A program made the position numbers and the translations under genes. A model generated the notes under the pieces. The model saw nothing but the letters and a program-made list of their open reading frames with translations. It was not told the origin of the DNA and did no database searches. A DNA stretch of 64,000 nucleotides from Hibiscus mutabilis (taxonomy: Eukaryota > Streptophyta > Magnoliopsida > Malvales > Malvaceae), in the NCBI GenBank assembly GCA_019671005.1, contig CM033732.1:45807392-45871391 (forward strand). The letters are read 5' to 3'. Below are positions 62,257 through 64,000 of the stretch, in pieces (within the stretch, counting starts at the first letter, position 1; the number at the start of each line of letters is the position of its first letter).

Positions 62257-62806
62257 GTTGGTTTGATAGTATCTTTCATGCATCTAACATTTTGAATATA
62301 TATCATATCATATGGGTCAAAATTTGAAGATTATTTTGATTTGGCTTAATATATATAAAAAATTATACTATATCTCTTTTCTGATTTAGTTGTTTAAAGT
62401 TTTTTATCGTAATACGTGTTTAACGTTTATATCGTTACTATTTTAGTTGTCTTACGTTTCACTCTGTCTCGTTATCCATCATTATTTGACACGTGGTTGC
62501 TTTTTTTAAATTTCTTTTTATTTTTAAAAGTTTAAAACATAATTTCGAAAAAAACAAAAACTTTTTTTTCCTTTAAAAAATAACCTCAAATCCTAAATCT
62601 TATGTCGTCACGAACATCACACAACATAAATTAATTCTACTCAACATAAATTTTCTACTCTTCATTGAACACGTACAATGAGAAGTATAGTTCCATACGG
62701 TCTTGAATTCCTTCATATCGCGGAGGATATCAATCTATGAAAGATATCAACGAAAAAAATCAACTAACAAAAAACATATATCTCGCCCAAAAAATTGAGT
62801 TACAAC
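62257..62806. other. intergenic, no gene
   Basis: AT-rich DNA. No open frame above background, RNA gene or clear repeat boundary was found. Confidence 0.5.
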
Positions 62807-63096
62807 CAGTGGCGGAACTCGGAGTAAAAGTTTGAGGGGGCAACCTAAATTTTAAAAGATTTAAAGGCTTAAACGAAAATTTTCAAAAAATTTGAGGGTT
62901 TAACTAAAATTTTTAATAATTTTGAGAGATTTAACAAATAAAATTTAAAAATTTGAGAGAAAATTTAATTAAAATATTCAAAATTTTGAAGCTTAATATG
63001 AATTTTTTAAAATCTTAAGAAACTTAAATTAAAATTTTTAAAAATTTTAAGGGCAAAATTTGAATTTTTCAAAATTTTGGGGAATGTCCGCCCCTG
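62807..63096. mobile_element. hAT-type MITE with perfect 8-bp target duplication
   Basis: The ends are CAGTGGCGGA on the left and, reversed, CAGGGGCGGAC on the right, the well-known hAT end style. GTTACAAC flanks it exactly at 62799-62806 and 63097-63104. The 290-bp body repeats AAATTTTTTAAA-type phrases in about 35-bp steps and codes for nothing. A related fragment lies at about 41529-41833. Confidence 0.85.
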
Positions 63097-63421
63097 GTTA
63101 CAACTCTAACTTATAAGTACTTAAGGGAAATGGAAAATGCATGTCGTTTTCCATGGAGTTGATAAAAGGGAGGTGCCATTGAATCTGGACTTGGATGCTT
63201 TGGGTGTTCAATTTCTTTCCTTTCTTACTGATAAATACATCTCTCTCAGAAACCTCAGTCCACACCTTTAACATCACATTCTTTTAACTCTTTTTTAATA
63301 TATTTTTCTTTATATATAGAATACGTATATATACTGTATACTGTATAGTGACACCTCCATTGTCGTATAACCACTTCATCATCTTTATTATCCCCATTCT
63401 CACATCTACTCTTATCGTCAT
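63097..63421. other. intergenic, no gene
   Basis: Ordinary AT-rich DNA with a TATATA run near 63313-63345. Nothing further was recognised. Confidence 0.4.
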
Positions 63422-63935
63422 TAGACCCGGAAAATTTGACCCGATACCTAAAATCGACTTAAACACGATGACCCGAATTTGATACGAAACTCGAAGTAAA
63501 CTGAACCGAAACCGACCCGAATTTTAGTTAAACCGAAAATGGATTCGAGCCGATTTTCAATCGAACTGAATGGACTCGAACTGAAGACAATCCGAAATAA
63601 AAAATATATTAAAATAAAGAAAGATTAGATGTGAACTGCCGCATAACTCACCAAAAAGTCAAATATAAAAGCTATATAAAGTCATATATAGGGTGAAAAA
63701 ACCTAACTCAGCCTGAAAACCTGACTAAAACGATCGATCTCCTATTAACTCGATATTGACTCGACCCGAAATCAACCGACTCGATATTAACCGAACTGAA
63801 AGTCAACCGACCCGATACCTAAATCAAAATCACCATAGACCCGAATAAAAATTAAACTAAACCCGAATCGAACTTAAACCGAATGTAGTCAGGCCTAAAA
63901 TGACCTGAACTGAAATAACCTGTTTGCCACCTCTA
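63422..63935 (-). mobile_element. hAT-like non-autonomous element, CGGGTC-rich family, copy 2
   Basis: The perfect 8-bp target duplication ATCGTCAT is at 63414-63421 and 63936-63943. The ends are TAGACCCGG on the left and, reversed, TAGAGGTGGCAAACAGG on the right. Read on the minus strand it follows 8928-9539 nearly step by step, including GTCAGGTTTTCAGGCT and TTGACTTTTTGGTGAGTT. This pair defines the family. Confidence 0.85.
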
Positions 63936-64000
63936 ATCGTCATCCTTTTTCTCATCCATCAAGGGCATTATAGTTAAACTATAGGATTAAAGGTATATGA

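Overview
The window is nuclear DNA from a flowering plant, most likely a eudicot. The genes have spliced plant structures with GT-AG introns. The products include a plastid ribosomal protein S1, a galectin-domain GT31 galactosyltransferase and a plant-type PP2C. Most of the sequence is AT-rich transposon debris. LTR stretches full of GTATCGATAC-type motifs recall Malvaceae repeats, but that is a weak guess from memory. Gene names rest on recognising protein motifs; no search was run.

Layout. 1-9.6 kb: LTR-type repeat DNA, a 2.6-kb element with 66-bp inverted ends, a tRNA-like fragment and a hAT-type element. 10.3-13.9 kb (+): beta-1,3-galactosyltransferase gene, 7 coding exons. 14-17.6 kb: AT-rich DNA without genes. 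17.8-19.6 kb (+): PP2C gene with a TATA box and a G-box. 21.1-23.0 kb (+): mitochondrial dihydrolipoamide dehydrogenase, two exons, with a one-base frameshift in this sequence. 23.7-24.5 kb (-): SWC5 (BCNT-domain) pseudogene. 24.6-26.9 kb: degraded LINE carrying a hAT insertion. 27-33.4 kb: small inverted-repeat elements and two solo LTRs. 33.7-50.5 kb: one large Ty3/gypsy-derived composite bounded by a single 5-bp target duplication and containing a duplicated 5-kb core. 51.7-54.3 kb (+): plastid RPS1, 7 exons, intact. 54.8-60.9 kb (-): a heavily broken copy of the ribosome quality-control gene NEMF/RQC2, with a 2-kb solo LTR in one intron. 61-64 kb: nested hAT and inverted-repeat elements.

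The intact genes act in separate places: arabinogalactan or N-glycan galactosylation (Golgi), a phosphatase, the mitochondrial 2-oxoacid dehydrogenase and glycine decarboxylase complexes, and plastid translation. Two neighbour pairs match Arabidopsis gene order as I recall it: PP2C next to mtLPD (At1g48040/At1g48030 and At3g17250/At3g17240), and SWC5 near RPS1 (At5g30490/At5g30510). In this window about 27 kb of transposons separates the second pair.

The main unusual observations are the rearranged gypsy composite, copy-to-copy differences that cluster at CAG/CTG sites and look technical, three hAT-like families whose bodies are degenerate short-repeat text, and a 254-bp element carrying telomere-like DNA between terminal hairpins. 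I found no clearly new biological system.
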